Below, one piece after another: positions 12,472 to 24,298 of a DNA stretch of 64,000 nucleotides (the stretch's first letter is position 1; each line of letters starts with the position of its first letter). Source of the stretch: Nymphaea colorata (lineage: Eukaryota; Streptophyta; Magnoliopsida; Nymphaeales; Nymphaeaceae). Position numbers and translations under genes: made by a program. The notes under the pieces are model-generated. The model had not been told where the DNA came from and made no database searches. It saw only the letters and a program-made list of their open reading frames with translations. The stretch is taken from positions 5,654,001-5,718,000 of the forward strand of contig NC_045150.1 of the NCBI RefSeq assembly GCF_008831285.2, written 5' to 3'.

Positions 12472-14396
12472 TGCTTTCTCTCACCTTCCCTCTCTCTCCG
12501 AGGAAGACAAGGGTGAATGTTGTTAAGTGCAACGAGGCAAATCAATACGCTAAACCTATAAAGCAAGGCACAATGATGAGTAAGTATCGAGAAAAAAATT
12601 GTTCAGTTTATAACATCCAAAAAACTAATATCACATATGAAATTGTTTACTGTCACAGATATAAATCTTATTAGTGAATAAAACATTAACCAAAAAATAT
12701 ACGTCTGGCAAAAGAAATAATATTAACCAGAACAGCCAAAAGATCCATTTCTTGCATACAAGGTTCAATGAAGTGCATGTACATCTTCAGATGTAGTAGA
12801 ATTCATTACTCATTGAGTTTGAATGTTTGATACCCAAGGAGGTGGAAGACTACCTTAATGTCATGTCGGTAAATCAGTCATGTCATGCATGATCTCCAAA
12901 CATATAATATTGCAGTTCCATTTCTAAAACTGAAAGAATTCTGGGTCACATTCTCTACAAATCTACCAAAATATATACAGTCAAAAATTTGGGAACATGA
13001 GAACTATAAGTTGTAAATTCGAATAACTAATCAAATCACATTGTTACAAATATGAAATTAAGTATACATTTCCTTAAAAGAATACCAACTAACTAGCTAT
13101 GGTACGAGCCAGTATCACGTAGGCAGGGTATATATTGAGTTTCATATTGTGACAGTTGTTCGCATCTATGACTTTTGGTCTAAACATTTATTTAATAACA
13201 TTTTGTTTATGTCAAGTTGAACTGTAGTCCAGGAATAGTTAAATGAAAAATATAACTCCTACCAATTATATGATAGATAATAACTGTAGTCCGGGAGCAG
13301 ATAGCATATAGGGTTATTAGGATCAGATCTCCTACCAACTTTTCAATCTAAAGTCGTATCATAGATAAAGTATTTGAACAGGGGGAAAAAAGACATCAAG
13401 AGAAGGTACTAGATAAAACAGCAAAATGAATATAATAAGGCATCATTTGACTAAGCGGCGCAGCTTGTTAACTGCTTTTTTTTTTTTCAGTTGCCTTGAC
13501 TTAGATTATGCTCAATACTTGTTCAAGTGATGCCCTTTAAGTAAACAATTAGTCTGACATGCCGGGCATGCCAAGAACTGGGTCAGCTTGAGTCCCCAAG
13601 ATTGCAGAATTAAATAAGATATTAGTCAGCTAGCACGTAACAACTACACGTGATTCACAAATCCAGCAACTATAAATACAAACAACCAGTGCGTATACAA
13701 TATTCAACAAGACAAGAAAACAATCCATCTAAGCCAAAGGAAGTGCCTGCATTCTGCAATATCCACAAACACGTTGAAGACACAACACAAATAGCAACCG
13801 CTGCAACATGAAATCGACGACAATCTGGGACCAAGAGAGAAAAAGAGAGGTAGGGATGGCGGTAGTCGAGGCAAACTGGCCAGCGGTGGGAATCGACGGC
13901 AGGCAAATAATTTCCCCGCCGGTAAAGACGGAGAAATGAGGGAGAAGGAAACAACGTCTTGTGACCCTTTCCGAATGAATATGGCGACGAGAGAGAGATT
14001 TTGACAGGCACCTGAGGCAGTGTGGCTGGGTAACCGGCGGTAGGAATCGACGGAGGGCGGCAGCAACACGGGCCGGCTGTGAGGACTTCCACCTCCACAG
14101 TCCACAGTGAGAGGGTAAGGCTCGACGAACAGGGGTTTAGGGTTTTTCTAAAACCCTCGACCGTTTAAAACTGAAAAAGTTAAAAAATGTAATAAGGATA
14201 AAATAGCAACCTTGAAAATCGAGTGCGGTGCGGATACGGGTATGGACACAATTTTAGGATACACGGTAAATATAATATTCTTAAAAATTATAAATTAAAA
14301 ATAAATAAATTAATAGATCACTAAGTCACAAACAAAAGAAAGGAGAAGAGTGCCAATGCTTTTACTAACCATCCTGCGCAAAAAATTGGTCAGCCC
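12472..14396. other. GMP synthase upstream region and intergenic DNA
   Basis: The first few hundred bases are the presumed promoter/5' UTR of GMP synthase (minus strand). Beyond that the sequence is AT-rich and has no supported gene. A GC-richer patch at 13800-14140 has two overlapping minus-strand ORFs (133 and 142 codons), without a recognisable domain. It may be a non-coding first exon or the promoter of an unannotated transcript. Confidence 0.4.
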
Positions 14397-14500
14397 ATGA
14401 TTCGAACACATAATCTCTCATGGCAGAACGAACACAGCCCCATGACTCGAACACATAATCTCTCACTGGCAGACCGAACACTTCACTGCCCTTATCCCGG
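14376..14500. repeat. Short tandem repeat, about 50-60 bp unit, two copies
   Basis: The phrase CGAACACATAATCTCTCA occurs twice (near 14402 and 14450), each preceded by CCCATGAYT and followed by a GGCAGA-C-GAACAC motif. This is two copies of a short unit, probably a remnant of a dispersed repeat. No coding signal. Confidence 0.6.
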
Positions 14501-14599
14501 CCATACTCAACACCACCATGCGATAACCAACGCTCGTCCTAAACCAGAACAGCTCCCGGTAGCAAACGATCTAGGCATCCCATAAAAAAAAATAAAAGA

Positions 14600-15935
14600 A
14601 AAAGAAATAAAGCTTACAGCCCAATCATCCATCCGAAATGGAAGAATGACGATAACACTTGAAAGCTCCACAACCGCGGCACCAACAAATATCGGGTTTC
14701 CGTTTTCAATCTAAGGGAACTAACGAAGACAGCTCGACAAAAAGCAAAACGTGAAAAAAACAAAACCAAGAGAAACAAACGAAAGAAAACCCTAGCCCTA
14801 GAACGAAGTAACGGATGATAGAGAGAACAAAGAAAGGAGGAAAAAACATAAAAAGAAAGGAGAAGAGTGTACTCACAGAAGCGGGGGAGCCTGAGAGATT
14901 GGAATTTGCCGGAAACATGGAATGTGGAAACGGTGATTAAACGGGCGCCAAAAGAGAGGGAAGGAGAGCGGGGAGAGTTAGGCGCCGACGATAAAGAAAG
15001 AAGCAGAGAGAGTGCGGCCGCGGGAAGAGAACGACTCGAACGAGGAAGAGGGTGTCGAGGGGAGAAAGGGATCCGTTCGAGTTTTAAAATCGGGTTTTTT
15101 TGGATTCGAATCGGGTCTAAAAAAACGTATCCATACCGTATCCGTGTCCGAATTGCGGCATCGCCCAAACCCCGCCTTTAGACAGATGTGAACATTTCAG
15201 TAACACAGGGTTTTAGAGTCCATTTTTTGGAATGTTAATTTATTATTGAAATTTAAGTGAACCAGAAGTAGGCTTATAAAATTCCAATCACTACCACATT
15301 ATCAGTTAAAAGTTTGTTACTTATATATTTAATTTTCTATGAAAAAAAAAAATCTGACTTGGCTTGTGCTTTGAGTTTGTGCACACGTTTGTAGTGGCGA
15401 TGTTTTTGAAAATGATTTGAGAGGAAGAACTTTTTCCTTTCTTTTTTTTTTCCTTCTCTATTTTGCTTTATAATTTTATAATGGAAGAATGAGTTGGGGT
15501 TTTAACACTTCTCCATATTTTGGCTATAGCGTATAGACAAATACAGCCTTCCTTATTGTTCTTATGCTTGTCTTTCTCGTAAACAAGTTTCAACTCGGTT
15601 GTGCTAATGAGGGTCGATCTCCAATTAATAAAAAGAAGGTGGGTCGAAGAGTAAAAAGAAAGAGCCATTGACCAACTTGGTAAATTCTCAAACTTTGGCA
15701 CCCATGCATCTCGTGAATCCTGCGTTGAGGGGCGATTTCGTACTTTCCTTGTGTCCGCATTCAACCTGACCAATGGAGGCTTTTTTCTTTGTGATGATGT
15801 ACCCTTCGTAATTAAAGATAGTTACTCGGGCGAAATTGGTCATCCTAGTGGTCATCGGTATTTATTTATGTAATTTTGAATAATTTCAGGTGATTTTCCC
15901 TTAGCAGTTTGATCGGGGTAGTTAGCCTCGCCTCG
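14600..15935. other. Intergenic region with decayed repeat, no gene seen
   Basis: A degenerate GTATCC/GGATTCGAATCGGG dispersed repeat lies at 15080-15160. The matching sequence type recurs at 14220-14260 (GCGGATACGGGTATGGAC), so 14220-15160 may be one old element with its interior replaced. The minus-strand ORF at 14614-15168 is low-complexity Ser/Leu/Phe-rich and is not supported as a gene. The remainder is AT-rich. Confidence 0.4.
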
Positions 15936-15943
15936 GCCCGGTA

Positions 15944-15971
15944 TTTTCCCGCCAAAAAAAACCTTCCCGCC
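15944..15971 (+). promoter_or_regulatory. Pair of E2F-type sites without an obvious target gene
   Basis: TTTTCCCGCCAAA at 15944-15956 is a perfect E2F consensus (TTTCCCGCC) with the GCCAAA half also present. A second core, TTCCCGCC, lies at 15964-15971. They sit in a GC-richer island (about 15920-16150). The nearest plus-strand gene is the tRNA at 17163 and the nearest protein gene starts at 19688. On the minus strand no supported coding gene follows. Confidence 0.5.
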
Positions 15972-16439
15972 AACTCCCACTAACCGCGTGGGGCCGAACC
16001 TTTATGCGGGTCGGGTACGGAAGCGGATCCGTCTCTCCCCATCCGTTTTTCGTGGACATTCGTGATACTCGGATATAGGATCTAGGACCCGACCCGCTTT
16101 GAGATGAGAGTGACGACCAGGACGTTGCTGCCAGTGGCCGACGAAAGAGTGAGCTGATGTTCCGGCGCACCGACGTGCCGTGATGTTTAAGCATGGCTGG
16201 AGTCCAGTCGGATTCTGTTGTCGATTTAAGAGTGCAACATTGTCGTTTTTTTTTCTTAAATTTTTTTCTAAGCTTTTTTTTTTTCTAATCATTCATGTAT
16301 ATTTTTCATTTGTTTCTTTGTTTAAAAACTGCTATATTTTGCTTACCAATTCACGCTTAAATTAGTTTGGTGAGCATTTCATTTTATCATCTTTCTCATT
16401 CTTCCTTTTATCCCTTAAGTTACCAACCCACTTTTGGAT

Positions 16440-16873
16440 CAGGGCTGTTCATGAGCGAATTCGAGCCGAGCCAAACCAAGTAGAATTGACTCGAGTTCGA
16501 TTTTATTAGCTTGAGCTCAACTCAGCTTGAGTTCTTAAAAATTGAACTCAATTTACCTCAAGTTGAAGATTGGTTTGAGTCGAGCGAATCATTTCGTTAC
16601 AAAAATTTATTTTTCAAATGAAGAGGCAGAATATAGCCTAGAAACTCCCACATATCAATTACTTGTTTTTTTATAATTTTATAAGACGTGTTATATATAT
16701 ATATATTATCGAATTTAATTGAGTTTAACCGAGCGTGCCCACTTAACTCGAGCTTGACTCATTTAAGTTGTTGAGTTCATTTCTTAACTAGAACTCGGCT
16801 CGTTTAATCGAGTTAAGTTTATCGAATGAGTTTCAGTGAACTCGAGTTAGCTCAACTCGTTGAACAACCATAG
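16440..16873. mobile_element. hAT-type MITE, degenerate
   Basis: Starts CAGGGCTGTTCATGAGC and ends in GAACAACCATAG, an imperfect inverted pair. The interior is made of GAGCTCGAGT-like words, as in many plant non-autonomous hAT elements. Possible 8-bp target-site duplication: TTTTGGAT before and TTTTGGTA after (6 of 8 match). No coding capacity. Confidence 0.6.
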
Positions 16874-17162
16874 TTTTGGTACATTTGGGTGACACCTTCA
16901 CTATATTTAAACTTTACATATGGATGTCATCTCTTGTAGTACAAAAAAAAAAAAAATCACGCTCAAAATTTTTGAAAATGAAGCCAACTACTTACCAACC
17001 CCCACTAATATTTGGTAGATGGGCACCGTGATACCAACGTGGGGAAATTGACGGGGTTGTATTGAATCCGATCCCGATCTCATCTTCGAGTGGCAATTTG
17101 ATGCATTTGTGAAGGTAAACGTACCTACGTTTTTTATTTAAAAAGGATACGAGCATCCTGCC

Positions 17163-17234
17163 GGGTCCATAGCTCAGTGGTAGAGCATTTGACTGCAGAT
17201 CAAGAGGTCACCGGTTCGAACCCGGTTGGGCCCT
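17163..17234 (+). tRNA. trnC-GCA: tRNA-Cys (anticodon GCA)
   Basis: 72-nt cloverleaf. The 7-bp acceptor stem pairs GGGTCCA with TGGGCCC. The D-loop carries the A box TAGCTCAGTGG, the anticodon loop is CTGCAGA with anticodon GCA, and the T arm contains GGTTCGAACCC (B box). There is no intron and CCA is not encoded, as expected of a nuclear gene. The discriminator base is T. A short T run follows (17234-17236). It stands alone between the repeat at 16440-16873 and the NSRP1-like gene. Confidence 0.95.
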
Positions 17235-18169
17235 TTGGTTTCCTTCATTTTACGTTTATTCTGCAAAGTGATTTCTCATCTCGCGGGAGACTTTAAGATT
17301 TATATTCTAATCCGCTTTCTCGGAAGCTAATCGATAGTGGAAAACTCACTTTATGTAAGAAGAACTTTAAGTAGCCATGGAACTTCAGCCCTATAACCAG
17401 AAAAATGGCAGTGGAATTTGCGAAGATCTTTGTATTCTCTTGGACCAAGTTCTTCTACGTTCGCTGCTCGATCTATGGTCTTAAGAATATGTCAGGGAGT
17501 TCCTAAGACTACTCACCAAATAGTAAAATCCTAATTAGCATAGATGCATTCAAAAACCACACATAAGACCTCTCTATTCTTATCTATCTTGCCAATCAAA
17601 TTTTTTCGCATATATAATATTAGTTCATACATTTATTTTTCGTATATATAATATTTGTTGGGCTTAGGTGCTTTCCACGTTTTGGCTTGTAGCCTTTTTC
17701 TTTTTTGGGAGAAAATATGGCTGGACAACTGCATCTATAAGGTTGATAAAGAAATCATAAAAAAGCAGATGTAGAATTTGAGAGGCAAACAGTTGTTAAT
17801 GGGCAAAGATTTAAATTTTATGCAAGAAAATTTTCCACACTATTAAACATCGAAGAAAACTTCCAGAAATATTTTCTAGGTCCAATCAAACATCACCTGA
17901 AATTGGAACGGAATTGAAAAAAGAAATTAAATCTCTTCCACCCTATCCACGAAACTTTTTTCGGAGGAAAAAAAATTTCATGGGTTTCTCTTTCTGTGGG
18001 CATCAAACGGCCCCTGATTGCGTTTTCACTGGTGGGTTAAGCGCTTTAGTTAGCGCTCGAAAAAGACATAGTTTCTAAAATGAGGTCCGTATTTGAAAAT
18101 ATTAATAATATGTGGGTCTATTTTGTAAAATATTTTTGACGGGAGGGTTTCATCTTGCGGGTGTTCCTC

Positions 18170-18940
18170 CCCTTTTCTTTTCGGTGTAGTAGAGAAAGCG
18201 AGGGAGGGAGACGGGGAGAACGGGAGAGAAAGAGCGGGAGAGGTGAAGGGCGAAAGAGGGAAGGGACGAGTGAGGAAGAGAGCAAGCGAGGGTTTGAAAG
18301 ATAGAGCCGAAGGAGAGGGACAGTAGCGGAGGTGAGTTCATGCGAATTTCTTTTTCTTCTTCAATTGTTAATATTCCTCCCTATATTAGAAGTTAGTTGG
18401 AATCTCTGCTTTTTTCATTTATGATAGGGAATTCAGTTTTAATAAGTCTTGGCATTTATTCTTGATAGAAATGATATTTCTTGGCTATGGAGGGCGGAAT
18501 GGGACATACGATTTGAGTTTTTGAGGGCTGTTTCTCTGAGTTCGGGTGTGAATGGCTAGGGATGGAGTATTGAGCTCAGATTGTGGAGAAATTTCAGTGC
18601 TCTAATTTTTCAGATGGGGCTGAAGCAGTTCGGTTCCTTTTTGGGCCGTAATTAGAGTTAATTTTAAAATGAAAAGAAAAGAGCTTTTATGGTCTTGTAT
18701 GAGCTGGATTAAAAGAAAGTGAATTTAGGAAGATATAGCAGCTAGTTGAAGGGTTCGTTGTTGGTGAGGCTGCTGAACGTATAAGGGATTGGATTAAGAC
18801 CTCTAATTGAGGTTAATGACTAATTATGTTATTCAATTGTTACTAGTTAATGACTAATCATGTTATTTAATTGTTACTAGATGGGCTGGTTCACGAAACC
18901 GCACCCAAGGACGTGCCCGGAGAGCCTTCTTCTTCGGTTA
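18170..18940 (+). promoter_or_regulatory. Likely promoter/5' UTR region of the NSRP1-like gene
   Basis: A GA-rich purine stretch at 18190-18330 ends in GCGGAG followed by a good donor (GTGAGTT), so it may be a non-coding first exon. A second exon-like block at 18881-18937 starts with ATGGGCTGGTTC after TTACTAG and ends before GTTAGC. If included, it would add a short upstream ORF ahead of the main start at 19688. Both are inferred from splice-like signals only. Confidence 0.4.
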
Positions 18941-19687
18941 GCAGATTTTAGTATGGTTCATCAAAAGTGCATATTCTTGTTTGTTTAGTTTGTTGAAGCA
19001 TAGATTGTTATATTGTTTGTAACATGCAATAGATTGTTAGCACAACTACTTTAACGTTTGCCTATGAGTTATTTAATTATTTGGTGGACGGATCATAAAA
19101 TTAGATTATATAGCAGATTGAACATAATTGATCTCTTGCTTAACCTTGATTTGTTTATTTATTTGGTGATCAGATCTAAGTTAGATGTTTGTAGTTGATT
19201 GTAGTTACTTAAATAATCTTCTATGACATGTTTCATTATATCTTGTATGATTGAGCTTTGAAAAAATAATTAAATTAATTTTACAAGCTGGGTTAGAATT
19301 ATGTTAAAAAGGACATTGCATGTGAGTGGCTGAAGTTTGTAACAACACATGGGTGGCTGAAGTTCTTTGCTAAGTAGGAAGCTAGAAGGTCACAAGGTAA
19401 AATTTTACCTTTTCTTGTTTGACAACTCCTTTCTATGGCTTCTTGAAAATGTTCGAAGCAGTCTGTGCATATACTGCTTTACATGTCATCAACGTATTGG
19501 CTTCAAAATGAAAAGAAAACCTAGAATTGTCTTTGAAAAGGTTCATTTTTCTACATACCTTGTTTGTCTCCCCTTCTCATTTGTTTGTCTCCCCTTCTCA
19601 TTGTACGTGATTTTATTTTTTATTCTTTGTGTCAGAAGGTTGTTAAAAGCAGGAGAGAAAGAATAAGGAGTCTTGTAGGTAGGAAAG

Positions 19688-22600
19688 ATGAAAAAGTATG
19701 GATTGCAACTTAGGGCTCCGGCGCAGCCGAAGAAGACACAAACTGCCTCCATCCGCCCCCTTCCATCACTATTTCGAGATGATGACGATGACGATGATGT
19801 TGAGAAAGAGATTGCTCGCCAAGCCTCCAAGCAAAAGTCTCTTCGTGATGTGGGTGCCTTGTTCCCTTTCATCTTTTTCATTCCTTTTTCCTAATACTTG
19901 TCTTTGTTCTGGAAGAAAACTTCCTGCTTCCATCTTTGTCTTTTCTTAATCTAAGTCTTCTAGCAGAAGAAAAGTTCATATTTCTCACTAAAATTAAAGT
20001 CTGGTGTCATTCTTTTATCCTTCATTTTTCAACTTAATTCTTGATTGTTCTGTTTTTCCATTGATTGAAGCATTCAACAGTCAAATCACATTAGTAATAT
20101 CATGAAAATAATATTTCTGTGAAAATTATGAGTTAGATTTGATACAAACACATTTAAACAAAGAAAAACATGTGACATAGTTTGTTAGTTGCTGTGTTTG
20201 ACAGAGACGCTCTTTCTTCATGTCAACTACTAGGAGTGGTACTTCTCTGCAAGAAGAAATGTACATATTAATTATGTCCCACTCAATAGTTTCTTATTTC
20301 TATACTGATTATTGATTTTTTACATGCTATGTGAAAACAATGAAAGCTTTAGGTTCCACTATTATGCTTGGCTTTCCTTTAGTTTTGTTTTCTTTCTCTC
20401 TTAGTGTTGTGGAAAACTTCTTATCACTGTCTTGTTTGGTTTCCATCTTTGTCTGGCTTGCTGGTTACATTTCTTTTTGTCTGCCATTGTTCTTTTTTGG
20501 AAAATTAGGTTGAAGCGCAGCATAAGAAAGCTTTAGAGGAGGATCCAACAGTTTTTGACTATGATGGGGTCTATGATGAAATGAAGGAAAAGATAGCCCG
20601 CCCAATTATGCAAGATCGACAGAAAAGAGAGGTGATGGTGTTAGGTTTTGTATACAAGTAGCATGCATCTTATCATTATTTTTCATCCAGTTGCACATTA
20701 TGTTGTATTTGGCATAGTGTATCATATGATACATTAAATTAGGTAAAGTAATTGTGGAAAAAAAAATGGTACATCCCTGAAACTAGTTTCAAGGGTCTAA
20801 GTGTATAACCACATCGTGTTGGGTGTAGCTTATGGTACACCACCCCATGTCATACATTAAGCTAAGTTACATATTGAAAACATTGCAAAAAGAAGCTTTT
20901 TTACTCTCTCTGCAGATTATGACAATCTTAAATTAGAGCTGTTTTGGTTTTTCTTTTAAGTGCCTTCATTTGTTGCCAAAAATAAAAAATTTTTTCAAAC
21001 TTTATTAACTTTAAGTTGTTTGAGAACTTCAACGAATAGGTCATACATAACCAAGAGTTATTTGTTTTGATAGCCATTTAGTTATTGGGAGTAATTTAAG
21101 TGTTTTTTTTTTTGTTATGTCTAATGAAAGCATGCATGCTGCAGGTAGCATGTGCTCGTTACATCTTATGTTTATGTAATTCATGTTGTTTCATAGAGAG
21201 AAAAATTTCTCTTCTATCCTATTGTTTATTATTTTGAAAATTTTCCTATCTTGCAAGTCTTTTGGACAATTTTTAATAGTGAAAGATTAAATTTGTGAAT
21301 TTTTTCCTTACCTTATGCATCTGACTTCAGACCCAACCTGTTGGGGTTATGTTACACACTTTGCAACATTGGGAAATCCTTTTGCCAGGTTTTTTTTTTT
21401 GGTGATTTCTTGATAATACGTGCTATAGCTATCATATATGCATTCTGAAATTTCTTTTATATTGAATAGACTGCAATCAGTTATTTTATATGATGTAAGA
21501 CCTTGATTTTGCATGCTTGATAAGGATTACAATCATTGGGTATGAGCTCTAAAAGTGAATGTAGGAGATGGTTCAGCATTCTGATGCAAAAAGTCATCAT
21601 CTAAGTATCGCTTTATATCCAATAAGATGAAATTTCTCTAATGTTTTATGGTTATGCATTCCTAGGGGTAAAAAACCAATTTTGGTTCTTGAAAGACAAA
21701 TTTTTATGGTTCAACACTATGACACAACTTGAAGCTGGCTAGTAAGGTGTTGGGAGGATGGGTTGGATCTGATTCATATGTGATCCATATCCAAACTTCA
21801 AAGTGTATGGATGATGGTTGTTAAAGATGTTTAGGTGTTACTCTGCTTGCTGGACAGTAAGAAATTCCTATAATGAGGAACAGGTCATGCAATGCAGATG
21901 ATGATTTGTTGAACCGTTGTTTCTGTCTTTTCTCCTCTCTTGTTTGACAGAATCTAGTTTCCTCTTCTAAATATGGCAAAACTTTGTAGTGAATCTTCAA
22001 ACTTAAACGTTTATCTATTCAAATATTTGAGACATGTAAATCAGTCCCACAATAATGTTTTAATTTAAGCAGTAATGCTTATGTTCTGTTCATAATTGTC
22101 ATGGGATAAAGAATTTGTCTCCAACAGGTAACAAGTAATAAATTTTATGTACTACTAAATGGGAATAAATTGTTCAACAGTAAAAGTGAACAGAATATTT
22201 GACTTTGATGTGGTGGTATGTAATTGTGAATATTTCTCCAAACATCTAACCCTATTTAATGGATACTCAAAAAACTTTTCCACAAATGCTGAAAGTCACT
22301 GCTGAAATGGAAAGGGTGATGAAGAGGTCATCTGCACCTGTTAGTCCATGATGCATGAATATGAACTTCTGAAGAGCTTACTGCTTGTACTGGATCTGTT
22401 TTTTTTTTGGAGGACACTATAACTTGCTTTTCTCACCCTGTTCTCTTTTCAGTGTCATTCTTATGAGGACCTTTTTTTTTGGTTTAATTACTTTTAGTTT
22501 TTGTTTAAATAATTTTCTAATTCTTTTATGGCTTACTGGTTATCTGAAATGCATCCTTTTGTTTGTCTCCATTTGCTCTCTTGAAGAAGTGTTTTTGAGA

Positions 22601-24298
22601 ATTGGTTTTCATGTTTCAGGTAAAGTATGTGCATTCGCTGATGAAAACAGCCAAAATACGAGAGAAAGAACAGGACATAGTCTATGAAAGGAAACTTCTG
22701 AAGGAGAGAAGCAAGGAAGATCACTTGTATGAAGACAAAGAGAAGTTTGTCACAAGTGCCTATAAGAAGAAACTTGCTGAACAGGCAAAATGGTTGGAGG
22801 AGGAGCGTTTACGGGAACTTCGTGAGCAAAAAGATGATGTATGTGTTCATATCACTCCCTCTTCTTTTCATCTTCTGTTGATATCTAGATTTATTTGAAT
22901 GGTACCTCTAAATTTTATGTTTGATTGCATGATTGTTATAGGATTATAGCCTTCTACTATCACGTTTGGTATTGTAGTTATGTGTCATGTTCGCAGTATT
23001 GCATGGTCCCTGAAACCTAACAGCATCAGACATTGTATATGGATGTCGGACGATGTGAAGATTGAAGATTTGGGCATTTGGACACTTCTCTGTCTTTGTA
23101 CATGTATATGTGTGTGTGTGTTTGTGTGTCTATATATATATATACAATAAATTTGCAGAAAGATTAATTGTGGGGATGATGTGCCTACTCTAACTTCGTT
23201 TTTCATTGTGTAACTAAAAAGGAGTGATGGTGTGGATGCAGCTTGTCCGTACCTGTCTGATTAGATAGAAAATGCTGGGCCTCCTTTTATGTTGAATCAA
23301 ATAAATTCTGAAAATAGTAGCTGGCAGTGGGTGAGGTATATATATGGTCCCTAGATTGTATCAATTATTTAATAGCGTCGACTTTGTGAACCAGCCAAAG
23401 CCATTAAATAGGAAGAAATGTGTGGCTGCAATGCCCTTAGCAAAACTAAAGGCAACTTTGAAACTTCTCTCTGAAGTCAACACACTCTGAAAAAGAAGGG
23501 AAGATTCATTTTTTGTTGAGAACCTCTCAGCCACACATCCTTTTATTCTGTTGATTTACATTTCAGATCCAGGCATAAAATCTTGTTGGATGGAGAAATC
23601 CAATGATCCCATAGATATGTTATATATAATTATATATATAGTTGGTTTGTGTTTGTTGATTCATTTTTATTTTGCTGAGAATAGCTGAGGTCTCAAGCTT
23701 GGCTCCAGCTTTAGCCTGGTGACTGAATAAAAAACAAAGCTTAAATGGTCAAGATTCAAGCTTGGATAGCTCTGCCTGATGAACGTTCTTCTCACTTGGA
23801 CACCATATTTATCTCAACAAGTAACTTCTCGTAATACTACTAGTTGATATAACAGTTTTTATAATTCCATAAATTTCCTGTTGTCTGAAGGTAACCAAGA
23901 AAGACATTACTGATTTCTACTTCAACCTAAGCAAGAACGTGGCTTTTGGTGCACAAGCAACTCAATCTGACCGCATGCCTCTAGGAAAACCTCAAGAAAT
24001 GGCTGCTGGAGGTAACAAGATTCTCTTTTCAGGGGATGTTGAGGCTGGTGCTCAGCCTGCGGTTGCTTCTGTCCAGAAGGATGTTAAAGATGAAACTGAA
24101 AAGCCTCTTTCCCCCCAGCGTGATGGATCTGCGGGTGTCAGATTGCTTCCTGATGTTTCTACAACATCCAAAATTGTCAATGCTGAACATGCATCTGCCA
24201 GTGAAACAGTTGTGCATCCACATCATAAAAGGAGCAATGATGCCTTAGCTGCTGCTAAAGAGCGATATATGGCAAGAAAGAGAACCAAAGAGCAGTAA
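19688..24298 (+). CDS. NSRP1: Nuclear speckle splicing regulatory protein 1-like (NSRP1/CCDC55 family), 4 coding exons, complete
   Basis: Exons 19688-19849, 20509-20631, 22620-22838 and 23891-24298 join in frame to 303 residues. The N-terminus MKKYGLQLRAP is followed by an acidic run of seven Asp (about 31-37). The family core follows: EDPTVFDYDGVYDEM (about 64-78), the KAREKE-like coiled-coil helix (YVHSLMKTAKIREKEQDI), then YERKLLKERSKED and FVTSAYKKKLAE. The next block is VTKKDITDFYFNLSKNVAFG. A Pro/Ser-rich low-complexity tail ends in the basic AAAKERYMARKRTKEQ. Family members are nuclear speckle proteins that influence alternative splicing; here that role is inferred from homology. Introns are 659, 1988 and 1052 bp. 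Confidence 0.92.

Noticed and set aside
13670-14105. Two overlapping minus-strand ORFs of 142 and 133 codons.
   Set aside because: Overlapping frames, low-complexity Pro/Ser/Leu composition and no conserved motif; more likely a GC-rich non-coding patch.
14614-15168. 184-codon minus-strand ORF.
   Set aside because: Ser/Leu/Phe-rich, and its start falls in a degenerate dispersed repeat.
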